A program made the position numbers and the translations under genes. DNA of 64,000 nucleotides, taken from Leifsonia sp. SCN 70-46. Its GTDB lineage: Bacteria; Actinomycetota; Actinomycetes; Actinomycetales; Microbacteriaceae. The DNA is taken from positions 1,553,559-1,617,558 of the forward strand of contig MEFY01000002.1 in NCBI GenBank assembly GCA_001725325.1. The letters run 5' to 3'. The notes under the pieces are model-generated. The model had not been told where the DNA came from. It did no database searches and was given only the letters and a program-made list of their open reading frames with translations. Shown piece by piece: positions 32,247 through 39,845 of this stretch (positions are counted from its first letter, which is position 1; every line of letters begins with the position of its first letter).

Positions 32247-32260
32247 TGACCGATCGGTCA
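32247..32260. promoter_or_regulatory. TetR operator, second copy
   Basis: Second TGACCGATCGGTCA, ending 2 bp before the -10 element of the TetR gene. Two repressor dimers could bind on nearly the same DNA face region and occlude the promoter. Confidence 0.85.
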
Positions 32261-32262
32261 GC

Positions 32263-32268
32263 TAACGT
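32263..32268 (+). promoter_or_regulatory. -10 element, leaderless start of TetR gene
   Basis: TAACGT, 6 nt before the ATG at 32275. Confidence 0.65.
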
Positions 32269-32274
32269 GGCGGC

Positions 32275-32814
32275 ATGGCCACACGAGACGAACTGCGCAC
32301 GATAGCGCTCGCCGAGTTCACGTCCGCCGGGTACGGCGCCACGTCGCTCCAGCGCATCGCCGAGCTCGCGGGAGTCTCGAAGTCGAGCGTGCTCTACCAC
32401 TTCGACTCCAAGGAGCGGCTGCTCGAGGCGGCGATCGGCCCGGCCATCGACCGGATGCACGACGTGCTCGCCCCCCTCGAGGCGGGCGGGGGCATCCCCG
32501 ACCGTGCCCAGTTCCTCGAGGAGTTCGTCGACTTCCTGCTGCAGTACCGGCTCGAGGTCAACATGTTCATCAACCAAGGGCCGTCGCTCGTCGACGTGCC
32601 CGTCATCGAGCGCGCGAACGAGCTCGTGCGCCGTCTCGCCACGTTCTTCCAGGCCAACGCGGGATCGCTCGAGGAGAAGATGCGCTTCGGCATCGCCCTC
32701 GGCGGCGCGGCCTACATGCTGTGCAGCGCGCAGACCTACGACTTCCCCGACATCGCGACCCCCGACGAGACCAGGGCTGCTCTCGTGACCATCCTCACCG
32801 ACCTCTTGGGATAA
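32275..32814 (+). CDS. TetR-family repressor of the MMPL/YhgE operon
   Basis: 179 residues. The N-terminal helix-turn-helix is complete: LRTIALAEFTSAGYGATSLQ, then IAELAGVSKSSVLYHFDSKE (residues about 27-46). The C-terminal ligand-binding part is helical and slightly short. It lies 3 bp upstream of the MMPL gene and directly downstream of two palindromic operators, so it most likely represses itself and the two exporter genes. The effector is unknown, presumably a lipophilic or toxic compound. Confidence 0.9.
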   Translation: MATRDELRTIALAEFTSAGYGATSLQRIAELAGVSKSSVLYHFDSKERLLEAAIGPAIDRMHDVLAPLEAGGGIPDRAQFLEEFVDFLLQYRLEVNMFINQGPSLVDVPVIERANELVRRLATFFQANAGSLEEKMRFGIALGGAAYMLCSAQTYDFPDIATPDETRAALVTILTDLLG

Positions 32815-32817
32815 CTC

Positions 32818-35703
32818 ATGGCAACCCTCCTCTACCGGCTCGGCCGGTTCTCGTACCGCAGGCCCTGGCGCGTCATCGGCGTGTGGCTCCTGCTGCTCGC
32901 GGCGACGCTGGGCGGCGGCATCGCCCTGGGCGGCCAGACCCAGGAGTCGTTCGCGATCCCGGGCACCGAGTCGCAGGCGGCCCTCGACCGCCTCGAGGCG
33001 GTGTTCCCCTCGGTCGCGGGCGCGAGCGCGACAGGCGTCGTCGTCGCCCCCTCGGGCGAGACCGTGCAGGACGAGAAGGCGGCAATCGAGAAGCTCGTGG
33101 CGGCCATCGCCGCCGTGCCGGGCGTCGACTCCGCCATGAGCCCGTTCGACAAGTACGCGGGCAACGCCATCAGCTCCGACGACGGCATGGCCATCATCCG
33201 CATCCAGTTCGACGGCCCCTCCACCGACGTCACCGACGAGACCATCGCCCAGCTCAAAGACACCGCGGCGGTCGGCGAGGATGCGGGCCTCCAGGTCGAG
33301 TTCGGCGGACAGGTCTTCCAGGACACCACGGTGGGAATCACCATCACCGAGGTCTTCGGCGTCGTCTTCGCGGGTGTCGTGCTGTTCATCACGTTCGGCT
33401 CCCTGCTCGCTGCAGGCATGCCGCTGCTGAGCGCCCTCCTCGGCGTGGGCATCGTCATGGGCTCGATCATGACCATCTCCGCCTTCACGACGGTCTCGAG
33501 CTCGGCGCCCCTGCTCGCGCTCATGATCGGCCTCGCCGTCGGCATCGACTACGCCCTGTTCATCCTCTCGCGGCACCGGTCGCAGCTCGCACGCGGCGAG
33601 GACCCTGAGGAGTCGACGGCCATGGCCGTGGGCACCGCCGGCAGCGCCGTCGTCTTCGCGGGCATCACGGTCATCATCGCCCTGCTCGGGCTGCTCGTCG
33701 TGGGCATCCCGTTCCTCTCCGTCATGGGCGTGGGGGCGGCCGTCGCGGTGCTCATCGCCATCGGCGTCGCCACGACGCTCCTGCCCGCCCTGCTCGGCCT
33801 CGCGAAGGGGCGGCTCGCGCCCAAGGAGGGCTCGCGCGCCTGGAAGCGTGCCGTGGCCGCCGAGACCGGGCAGCAGAAGACCATGGGGATGCGGTGGGTG
33901 AAGGGCGTCATGAAGCGGCCCGTGCTCGCGACGCTCGGCGTCGTCGCCATCCTCGGCACCCTCGCGATCCCGGCCCTGAGCCTCGACCTCAACCTTCCCG
34001 ACGGCGGCTCCCAGCCCGAGGGCTCCACCCAGCGCGAGGCGTACGACCTCGTGAGCGAGGGCTTCGGCCCCGGCTACAACGGACCCCTCGTCATCGCCGT
34101 CGACATCACGCAGACCGTCGACATCCTCGACGACCTCGACGCCATCGGCGCCGAGCTGCGCGGCCTCGACGACGTCGCGTACGTGTCGCAGGGCTTCCCC
34201 GACGAGGGGCTCGACACCGCGATCATCCAGGTCACGCCCGCGAGCGCCCCCGACTCGGTGCAGACCAAGGAGCTCGTGCAGGCCATCCGCGACCTCGCCC
34301 CGTCGATCGAGGCGAAGTACGGCACGCCCGTCTCCGTCACGGGCACGACGGCCGTGGGCATCGACATCTCCAACCGGCTCACGAACGCGCTCGTGCCGTT
34401 CGGCCTCATCGTCGTGGGGCTCTCGGTGGTGCTGCTCATGGCGGTGTTCCGCTCGCTGCTCGTGCCGCTCAAGGCTGCCCTCGGGTTCCTGCTGTCGATA
34501 GTCGCGTCGTTCGGCGTGGTCGTCGCGGTGTTCCAGTGGGGATGGCTCGGCAGCCTGCTCGGCGTCGAGAACCCCGGGCCCATCCTGAGCTTCATGCCGA
34601 TCATCCTCATGGCCGTGCTGTTCGGGCTCGCCATGGACTACGAGGTGTTCCTCGTGTCGGGCATGCGCGAGGAGTTCGTCAAGACGGGCGACGCGAAGCA
34701 CGCGGTCGCGCACGGCTTCGCGAACGGGGCCCGCGTCGTGACCGCCGCCGCCCTCATCATGTTCTTCGTCTTCTTCGCGTTCGTGCCCGAGGGCAGCGGC
34801 ATGATCAAGCCCATCGCGCTGGGCCTCGCCGTGGGCATCGCGTTCGACGCGTTCCTCGTGCGCATGACCCTCGTGCCCGCGCTCATGACGCTCTTCGGCA
34901 AGGCCGCGTGGTGGATGCCGAAGCGGCTCGGACGCCTGCTCCCGAACGTCGACATCGAGGGCGAGCAGCTGCGCGAGCACCGGCACGCCGTGGAGTGGGC
35001 GCGCGCCGAGGGCGACATCGCCCTGAGCGCCGAGCACCTCGTGTCCGGCTCGAGCGAGCACTCGGTGGGTCCGCTCTCGGTGAGCGTGCGGCGCGGGTCC
35101 GTCGTGCTCGCGAGCGGCGACCCCGTCGACCGCAGGCTCGTGGCTGCCACCCTGTCGGGTCGGCTGGACCCGGTCTCGGGCCTCGCGCAGGTCGCCGGGC
35201 ATCCTCTGCCGTCGGAGGCCGCGGAGGTGCGCTCGCTCGTCGCGCTCGCCGACATCGGGGGAGCGTCGCGCACGGAGACGACCGTCACCATCGGCGACCT
35301 GCTCTCGGAGCGCATCGAGATGACGCAGCCCTGGTACCGCTTCCTCACGACGGGCCGCAGCGCCCGCCGCTGGCTCGAGCGCGTCAACTCCGTGCTCGGC
35401 CCCGACCGCGCGGAGGTGCGGTCGGGCAGCACCCTCGTCGAGCTCCCGCAGCTCGAGCGCGCGGTCGCCCTCGCCTCGGTCGCGCTCGCCGAGCGCACAC
35501 CCGTCGTCATGCTCGACCAGCTCGACCCGTTCGGCAGCGAGGAGGAGGAGACGCTCTTCCTCGCCGCGGTCGCGAAGCTCGCGCCCGCGACGACGACCCT
35601 CGTGATCGGCACGCCCCTCCCGTCGCGCCGCGACCGCGTCGCGGACCGCGAGGTGCGCGCCATCGACCTCTACTCCCTCAGCTCGGAAGGACTCGTCCGA
35701 TGA
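32818..35703 (+). CDS. MMPL/RND-type exporter fused to a degenerate ABC-ATPase-like domain
   Basis: 961 residues. Residues about 1-710 are a standard MMPL transporter: 12 helices in two halves, with large extracytoplasmic loops after helices 1 and 7, and ends in ...AWWMPKRLGRLLPNVDIEGE. Residues about 735-961 look like an ABC ATPase that has lost its catalytic residues. LSVSVRRGS...VAATLSGRLDPVSGLAQVAG aligns with the Walker A region but has SGDPVDRR (766-773) instead of GxxGxGKT. LPQLERAVALASVAL fits the signature helix. VVMLDQLDPF keeps Walker B D900 but has Q901 for the catalytic glutamate, and the H-loop histidine is absent. It overlaps the YhgE gene by 4 bp. Confidence 0.85.
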   Translation: MATLLYRLGRFSYRRPWRVIGVWLLLLAATLGGGIALGGQTQESFAIPGTESQAALDRLEAVFPSVAGASATGVVVAPSGETVQDEKAAIEKLVAAIAAVPGVDSAMSPFDKYAGNAISSDDGMAIIRIQFDGPSTDVTDETIAQLKDTAAVGEDAGLQVEFGGQVFQDTTVGITITEVFGVVFAGVVLFITFGSLLAAGMPLLSALLGVGIVMGSIMTISAFTTVSSSAPLLALMIGLAVGIDYALFILSRHRSQLARGEDPEESTAMAVGTAGSAVVFAGITVIIALLGLLVVGIPFLSVMGVGAAVAVLIAIGVATTLLPALLGLAKGRLAPKEGSRAWKRAVAAETGQQKTMGMRWVKGVMKRPVLATLGVVAILGTLAIPALSLDLNLPDGGSQPEGSTQREAYDLVSEGFGPGYNGPLVIAVDITQTVDILDDLDAIGAELRGLDDVAYVSQGFPDEGLDTAIIQVTPASAPDSVQTKELVQAIRDLAPSIEAKYGTPVSVTGTTAVGIDISNRLTNALVPFGLIVVGLSVVLLMAVFRSLLVPLKAALGFLLSIVASFGVVVAVFQWGWLGSLLGVENPGPILSFMPIILMAVLFGLAMDYEVFLVSGMREEFVKTGDAKHAVAHGFANGARVVTAAALIMFFVFFAFVPEGSGMIKPIALGLAVGIAFDAFLVRMTLVPALMTLFGKAAWWMPKRLGRLLPNVDIEGEQLREHRHAVEWARAEGDIALSAEHLVSGSSEHSVGPLSVSVRRGSVVLASGDPVDRRLVAATLSGRLDPVSGLAQVAGHPLPSEAAEVRSLVALADIGGASRTETTVTIGDLLSERIEMTQPWYRFLTTGRSARRWLERVNSVLGPDRAEVRSGSTLVELPQLERAVALASVALAERTPVVMLDQLDPFGSEEEETLFLAAVAKLAPATTTLVIGTPLPSRRDRVADREVRAIDLYSLSSEGLVR

Positions 35704-37379
35704 CGAAGCTCAAGTGGGCGGGAATCGCCGCCGTCGTGCTCGTTCCCCTCGCATTCGCAGGACTCTTCGTGGGTGCCGTCGGCAAGGGCGACACCGCCCT
35801 CGACTCGATCCCCGTGGCCATCGTCAACAACGACAGCCTGCAGACGACGACGGCCGCCGACGGCACCGAGCAGAACGTCTTCGCGGGCCGCCAGCTCGTC
35901 ACCGAGCTCACGGGCTCGAAGGGCTTCGACTGGACGATCACCAACGAGAAGGATGCCGACGCCGCCCTCAAGGCAGGTGACGTCTACGCCGTGCTGACGG
36001 TGCCGTCGAACTTCTCCACCTCGATCATGTCGCTGTTCGGGGACGACCCCGTGAAGGCCGACATCTCGATCCGCACCGACGACGCGCACAGCTACCTCAC
36101 GGGCTCTGTCGCGCAGGTCGTGGGCCAGACCATGACCGACACGTTCGGCAAGGCGATCACCGCGCAGTACATCGGCGGCATCTACTCGTCGATGGGCGAG
36201 CTCGGCACCTCACTGGGCCAGGCCGCGGACGGCGCGGCGCAGCTCTCGAGCGGCGCGAGCCAGCTCTCGTCGGGGCTCTCCCAGTACACCGACGGCGTGG
36301 GCTCGCTCTCGTACGGGCTGTCGCAGCTCGACGACCAGACCGCGGGCCTCGGCACGCTCGGCTCGAGCGTCGGCACGTACACGAGCGGCGTCACGCAGCT
36401 CTCCGGGCTGCTCTCGTCGGTCGACCTCTCGTCCATGGCCGACGCCGTGCAGAAGGCGACACTGCAGGCGTACCTCGTGGAGCTCTCCAAGGCCGCGGCC
36501 GGGGGAGCGCAGCTCGCAGCGGGAGCATCGGGCCTCGGTGCCCTGCACGACGGCATCTCGCAGGCCGCCGACGGCGCCTACCAGCTCGCCCAGACCGGTC
36601 CTGCCCTCGTGGACGGCGCCGACGGCCTCGCCTCCGGCGCCACGGGCCTCGCGACGGGCCTGCAGTCGGGCGCCGACCAGATCCCCGCGACGGATGCGGA
36701 CGCCGCGAAGTCGAGCGCCGAGGTCGCGGCAGACCCCGTCACACTGTCGGTCTCGACCGACAACGCGGTCTCGCAGGTCGGACAGGTCGTGGCCACCTTC
36801 TTCGTGCCGCTCGGCCTGTGGATCGGCGCGCTCGCCGTGTTCCTCGTGCTCCGGCCCGTCACGCGGCGCGCGCTCACCTCGACGGCCCGCAACGGCCGTC
36901 TGGTCGCCGCCGCGCTCGCGCGCGCGAGCGCCATCACGGGGGCGCAGGCGCTCCTGCTCACCGCCCTCCTGCACGGGGCGCTGGGCGTCGCGTGGTCGCT
37001 CCTGCCCGCGACGCTCGGCTTCTCGCTGCTCACCGCAGTCGCGTTCACGGCGTTCCACTACCTGCTCACGATCGGCCTCGGCCGGGCGGGGCTCGTCGTG
37101 TCGCTCTTCCTGCTCGCCGTGCAGGTGACGTCGACGGGCGGCATCTACCCGATCCAGCTGCTCTCGACGCCGTTCCAGCTGGTCAGCCCGTTCCTGCCGC
37201 TCACCTACGCGGTCGGCGGGATGCAGGGCATCATCTCGGGCGGCGACGCGGGCTCGGTCGTGGTGGCGGCCCTCACGCTCCTCGGGTTCGGGGCGGCGAG
37301 CGTCGTGCTGGCGCTCTTCGCCATCCGGCGCACCCGAAGGGCGGGAGCCCTCGGGCTCGTGCCGGCTACGCTCGGCTGA
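35700..37379 (+). CDS. YhgE/Pip-type ABC-2-like membrane protein
   Basis: 559 residues. There is one N-terminal helix (WAGIAAVVLVPLAFAGLFVG), then a 330-residue extracytoplasmic region. Its second half consists of Ser/Gly-rich heptad-like repeats (LSSGASQLSSGLSQ, SSGATGLATGLQSG) that should form a long coiled structure. About five C-terminal helices follow, with the GGIYPIQLLSTPFQLVSPFL segment typical of YhgE. Its ATG overlaps the TGA of the MMPL gene. The membrane part resembles ABC-2 permeases, which makes the pseudo-ATPase domain on the preceding protein notable. Probably the partner in an envelope export system; related proteins act as phage receptors or in type VII secretion. Confidence 0.88.
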   Translation: MTKLKWAGIAAVVLVPLAFAGLFVGAVGKGDTALDSIPVAIVNNDSLQTTTAADGTEQNVFAGRQLVTELTGSKGFDWTITNEKDADAALKAGDVYAVLTVPSNFSTSIMSLFGDDPVKADISIRTDDAHSYLTGSVAQVVGQTMTDTFGKAITAQYIGGIYSSMGELGTSLGQAADGAAQLSSGASQLSSGLSQYTDGVGSLSYGLSQLDDQTAGLGTLGSSVGTYTSGVTQLSGLLSSVDLSSMADAVQKATLQAYLVELSKAAAGGAQLAAGASGLGALHDGISQAADGAYQLAQTGPALVDGADGLASGATGLATGLQSGADQIPATDADAAKSSAEVAADPVTLSVSTDNAVSQVGQVVATFFVPLGLWIGALAVFLVLRPVTRRALTSTARNGRLVAAALARASAITGAQALLLTALLHGALGVAWSLLPATLGFSLLTAVAFTAFHYLLTIGLGRAGLVVSLFLLAVQVTSTGGIYPIQLLSTPFQLVSPFLPLTYAVGGMQGIISGGDAGSVVVAALTLLGFGAASVVLALFAIRRTRRAGALGLVPATLG

Positions 37380-37441
37380 CCGCAGCCGCTCGGCTGACCG
37401 CCGCCGCTCGGCTGACCGCAGCCGCTCGGCTGACCGCCGCC
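37370..37441 (+). repeat. Four tandem 18-bp repeats over the stop codon, hairpin-forming
   Basis: Unit GCTCGGCTGACCGCMGCC, four copies (M is A in copies 1 and 3, C in 2 and 4). The TGA stop of the YhgE gene lies in copy 1. CGGCTG-ACCG-CAGCCG forms a 6-bp stem at 37373-37388 and again at 37409-37424. The array probably acts as a multi-hairpin terminator and is prone to copy-number change. Confidence 0.85.
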
Positions 37442-37511
37442 GCATCCTGCGGGCAGGGTGGCGACCTGCGTGCACAGTTGCACGCACCTCGCCGACCTGC
37501 GGGCAGGATGC
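37442..37511. terminator. Compound palindrome between convergent genes, probable bidirectional terminator
   Basis: Outer arms GCATCCTGC/GCAGGATGC (37442-37450, 37503-37511) enclose GGCGA/TCGCC and the inner stem TGCGTGCA-CAGT-TGCACGCA. Each flank also contains its own palindrome CCTGC-GG-GCAGG. The whole 70 bp can fold into a long imperfect stem or into three separate hairpins, like a REP/BIME element. It separates the YhgE gene from the leftward gene at 37536. Confidence 0.6.
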
Positions 37512-37535
37512 GGAGGAACGAGGGAGGGGTGGGGC

Positions 37536-37931
37536 CTACGCGGCCTTCGTGCCGAGGCGCTGCGCGAGCGAGTCGCCCTCGCGCGCGGCGGCGACCTCGC
37601 GGTCGACGTCGACCTCCACGGAGTCGGGGCCCGTGCGGCGCACCTCGAGGTCGGCCTCGATGTGCTGCCAGAGCTCGTCGTGCTCGGCGAGGGTCGTGGG
37701 GGCTGCGACGCGGCGGCCCGCCGACTCGCGCCCGGGGTTGAACGCCGTCGCCACCGAGTGCGCGATGGTGTCGGCGACGGTCGCGACGAACACGGCGTCG
37801 TCGGATGATGCGCGGCCGACGTTGATGACGAACGTGCCGCCGGGGCCGAAGAGCTCCATCAGACGCTCGCGCATGAGGTCGAACACGAGCTGCTGCTCGG
37901 CTTCAGTGCTGGACGTGTGGCGCTCGGACAT
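37536..37931 (-). CDS. Hypothetical cytoplasmic protein
   Basis: 131 residues, no membrane segment or signal peptide. The N-terminal half (VFDLMRERLMELFGPGGTFVINV) is helix-strand, and the C-terminal half is rich in charged residues. I do not recognise a family. Start ATG 37931 has no ribosome site; CACACT 6 nt upstream resembles the leaderless -10 elements elsewhere in the window. It is a monocistronic leftward gene between the YhgE operon and corA. Confidence 0.55.
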   Translation of the reverse strand: MSERHTSSTEAEQQLVFDLMRERLMELFGPGGTFVINVGRASSDDAVFVATVADTIAHSVATAFNPGRESAGRRVAAPTTLAEHDELWQHIEADLEVRRTGPDSVEVDVDREVAAAREGDSLAQRLGTKAA

Positions 37932-37979
37932 GGCACCAGTGTGGTGGACGGGCCCCGTGCCATCCGGGCAACACGCCGC

Positions 37980-38996
37980 CTAGAGCCAGTCGCGCTTCTT
38001 GAAGACGACGTACAGCACGACCGCCGAGACCGCCATGAGCCCCACGGCGAACGGGTAGCCGAGCGGCCAGTCGAGCTCGGGCATGAACTTGAAGTTCATG
38101 CCGTAGATGGCCGCGATGAGCGTGGGCGCGAAGAGGATCGCCGCCCAGCCGGAGATCTTCTTCACCTGGTCGCCCTGCTCGATGCTCGCCTTCGAGAGCG
38201 CGCGCATCTCCTCGTTCTGGTTCTGGGTGACGAGCGTCGACTGCACCGTGAGCGCGTTCTGCAGCAGGGCGCGGAACGAGTCGGACTTCTCCACGGCCTT
38301 GAGGCAGTGGTCGAGCACGTCGTGCAGGTTGCGCCGCAGCTCGACGTCGACCTGGTTCTGCTCGTAGCCCTCCTCGAGGCGGTTGAGGATGTCGACGAGC
38401 GGATGCGTCGCGCGCTGGAACGCCATCGCCTCGCCAGCGAGCTTGTAGATGCGCTTCGACACGGCGGAGTCCCCGTCGAAGATCTGCCCCTCGATCTCGT
38501 CGATGTCGTTCTCGAGCCCGAGGATGACGGGCGTGAACTCGTCGACGACCTCGTCGAAGATCGCGTAGAGCACGGCGTGCGGGCCGAGGGCGAGCAGCTC
38601 GGGGGCACTCTGCAGCCGCTTGCGCACGCGACCGAGGTCGGGGGATTCGGCGTGCCGGATGCTGATGGCGAAGTTGGGGCCGATGAAGAGGTGCACCTCG
38701 CCGAACTCCACCTCCTCGGGGGCGTCGAGGTAGCGCGCCGAGCGCAGCACGATGAAGAGCACGTCGCCGTAGCGCTCGATCTTCGGGCGCTGGTGGCCCG
38801 TGAGCGCGTCCTCCACCGAGAGCGGGTGCAGGCCGAACTCCACGGCGACGGAGCGCAGCTCGTCCTCGGTCGGGCGGTACATGCCGATCCAGGCGAACCC
38901 GCCGTGGTCGCGCAGCTCCTCGAAGGTCTGGTCGAGGGTCACCGGCTCGGTCGAGCGGATCCCGTCGCGGTAGATCGCGGTGTCGACGATGGGCAT
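37980..38996 (-). CDS. corA: CorA-family magnesium/divalent cation channel
   Basis: 338-residue pentameric channel subunit. There is a large cytoplasmic N-terminal domain with long helices (DIDEIEGQIFDGDSAVSKRI), and two C-terminal membrane helices. The first is followed by the selectivity motif GMN (AAIYGMNFKFMPELDWPLGY), and the C-terminus is basic (FKKRDWL). The length and motif order match CorA fully. ATG 38996 has a -10 element 6 nt upstream. Its first 58 bp overlap the end of the TIM-barrel gene that is transcribed the same way. Confidence 0.92.
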   Translation of the reverse strand: MPIVDTAIYRDGIRSTEPVTLDQTFEELRDHGGFAWIGMYRPTEDELRSVAVEFGLHPLSVEDALTGHQRPKIERYGDVLFIVLRSARYLDAPEEVEFGEVHLFIGPNFAISIRHAESPDLGRVRKRLQSAPELLALGPHAVLYAIFDEVVDEFTPVILGLENDIDEIEGQIFDGDSAVSKRIYKLAGEAMAFQRATHPLVDILNRLEEGYEQNQVDVELRRNLHDVLDHCLKAVEKSDSFRALLQNALTVQSTLVTQNQNEEMRALSKASIEQGDQVKKISGWAAILFAPTLIAAIYGMNFKFMPELDWPLGYPFAVGLMAVSAVVLYVVFKKRDWL

Positions 38997-39769
38997 GGCG
39001 CAAGGATATTCCTCCGCGCGAACCGCACGGTCTCGGTGAGCATGTCGAGCCGTCCGGACTCGTCGTCGGCGCCGCGCGTGGCGACCTCGGCGATGAGCGA
39101 GCCGTTCCAGCCCCTCGCCCCGAGGTAGCGCAGCACCTCGGCGACGGGCTGGGTGCCGCGGCCCGGCACGAGGTGCTCGTCGACGTGGCCCTCCGCCATC
39201 GAGCCGGTTCCGTCGGTGAGGTGCACGTGCCGCAGGCGGTCGCCCGCGGCGAGTGCGAGCTCGAGGGAGTCGCGGCCGGCGAGGGCCGCGTGCGAGAAGT
39301 CGAGGGTGACCGCCGCGGCCTCGCCCGCGCGCGCGAAGGGGTTCACCGAGAGCGGCCCGAGGGCCAGCGAGAACATGTTCTCGACGGCGACCTCGACGCC
39401 GTAGCGGGCGGAGACGCGCGCGACGTGGGTGCGGAAGCGGTGCGCGTAGCGCGCCTCCCACCGGTACGGCGGATGCACGACGACCGTCGTCGCCCCGAGC
39501 TCCGCGGCGAGCTCCGCCGACCGCTCGAGCTTCTGCGCCGGGTCGGTGCCCCATGTGAACTGGGCGAGGGGCAGCACGGGCGCGTGCACCGAGAGCACGG
39601 GCATCGTGAAGCGGCGGGAGAGCTCGGCCAGGTCGTGGGCGCTGCGCGTGGTCGGATCCTGGGTGATCATGACCTCGACGCCGTCGAAACCGGCGAGGCC
39701 CGCGAGGCGGAAGGCGTCCTCCGTGCCCAGCGGGTAGACGCACGACGTGCTCATACCGATGCGGATCAT
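38939..39769 (-). CDS. Xylose-isomerase-like TIM-barrel sugar phosphate isomerase/epimerase
   Basis: 276 residues, AP-endonuclease-2 superfamily. Typical segments are LAGFDGVEVMITQD, VVVHPPYRW (metal histidine), VAVENMF (metal glutamate), VTLDFSHAA and RLRHVHLTDG, then GWNGSLIAEV. All metal ligands expected for the barrel seem present. Start ATG 39769 (MIRIGMSTSCVYP) is chosen over the upstream in-frame start, which overlaps the otsA promoter. The last 20 codons run into the corA start and look non-conserved. Substrate unknown; C-glycoside lyases also belong to this fold, but this gene is far from the sugar island. Confidence 0.82.
   Translation of the reverse strand: MIRIGMSTSCVYPLGTEDAFRLAGLAGFDGVEVMITQDPTTRSAHDLAELSRRFTMPVLSVHAPVLPLAQFTWGTDPAQKLERSAELAAELGATTVVVHPPYRWEARYAHRFRTHVARVSARYGVEVAVENMFSLALGPLSVNPFARAGEAAAVTLDFSHAALAGRDSLELALAAGDRLRHVHLTDGTGSMAEGHVDEHLVPGRGTQPVAEVLRYLGARGWNGSLIAEVATRGADDESGRLDMLTETVRFARRNILAPCPSSTPRSTATGSARPSR
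39003..39008 (-). promoter_or_regulatory. -10 element, leaderless start of corA
   Basis: TATCCT on the minus strand, 6 nt before the ATG at 38996, inside the 3' end of the preceding gene. Confidence 0.6.
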
Positions 39770-39845
39770 CACGACCCACAGTGCCCTCCCGCGGTGTACG
39801 CAAGGGGAACTCGCGGTTAAAGGCGGCTGGTAACGTGGAGAAGCA

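Noticed and set aside
38939-39769. TIM-barrel protein as the missing C-glycoside lyase of the 1-13.7 kb island
   Set aside because: The fold would allow it, but the gene is 25 kb away, next to corA and otsA, with no shared regulation visible.
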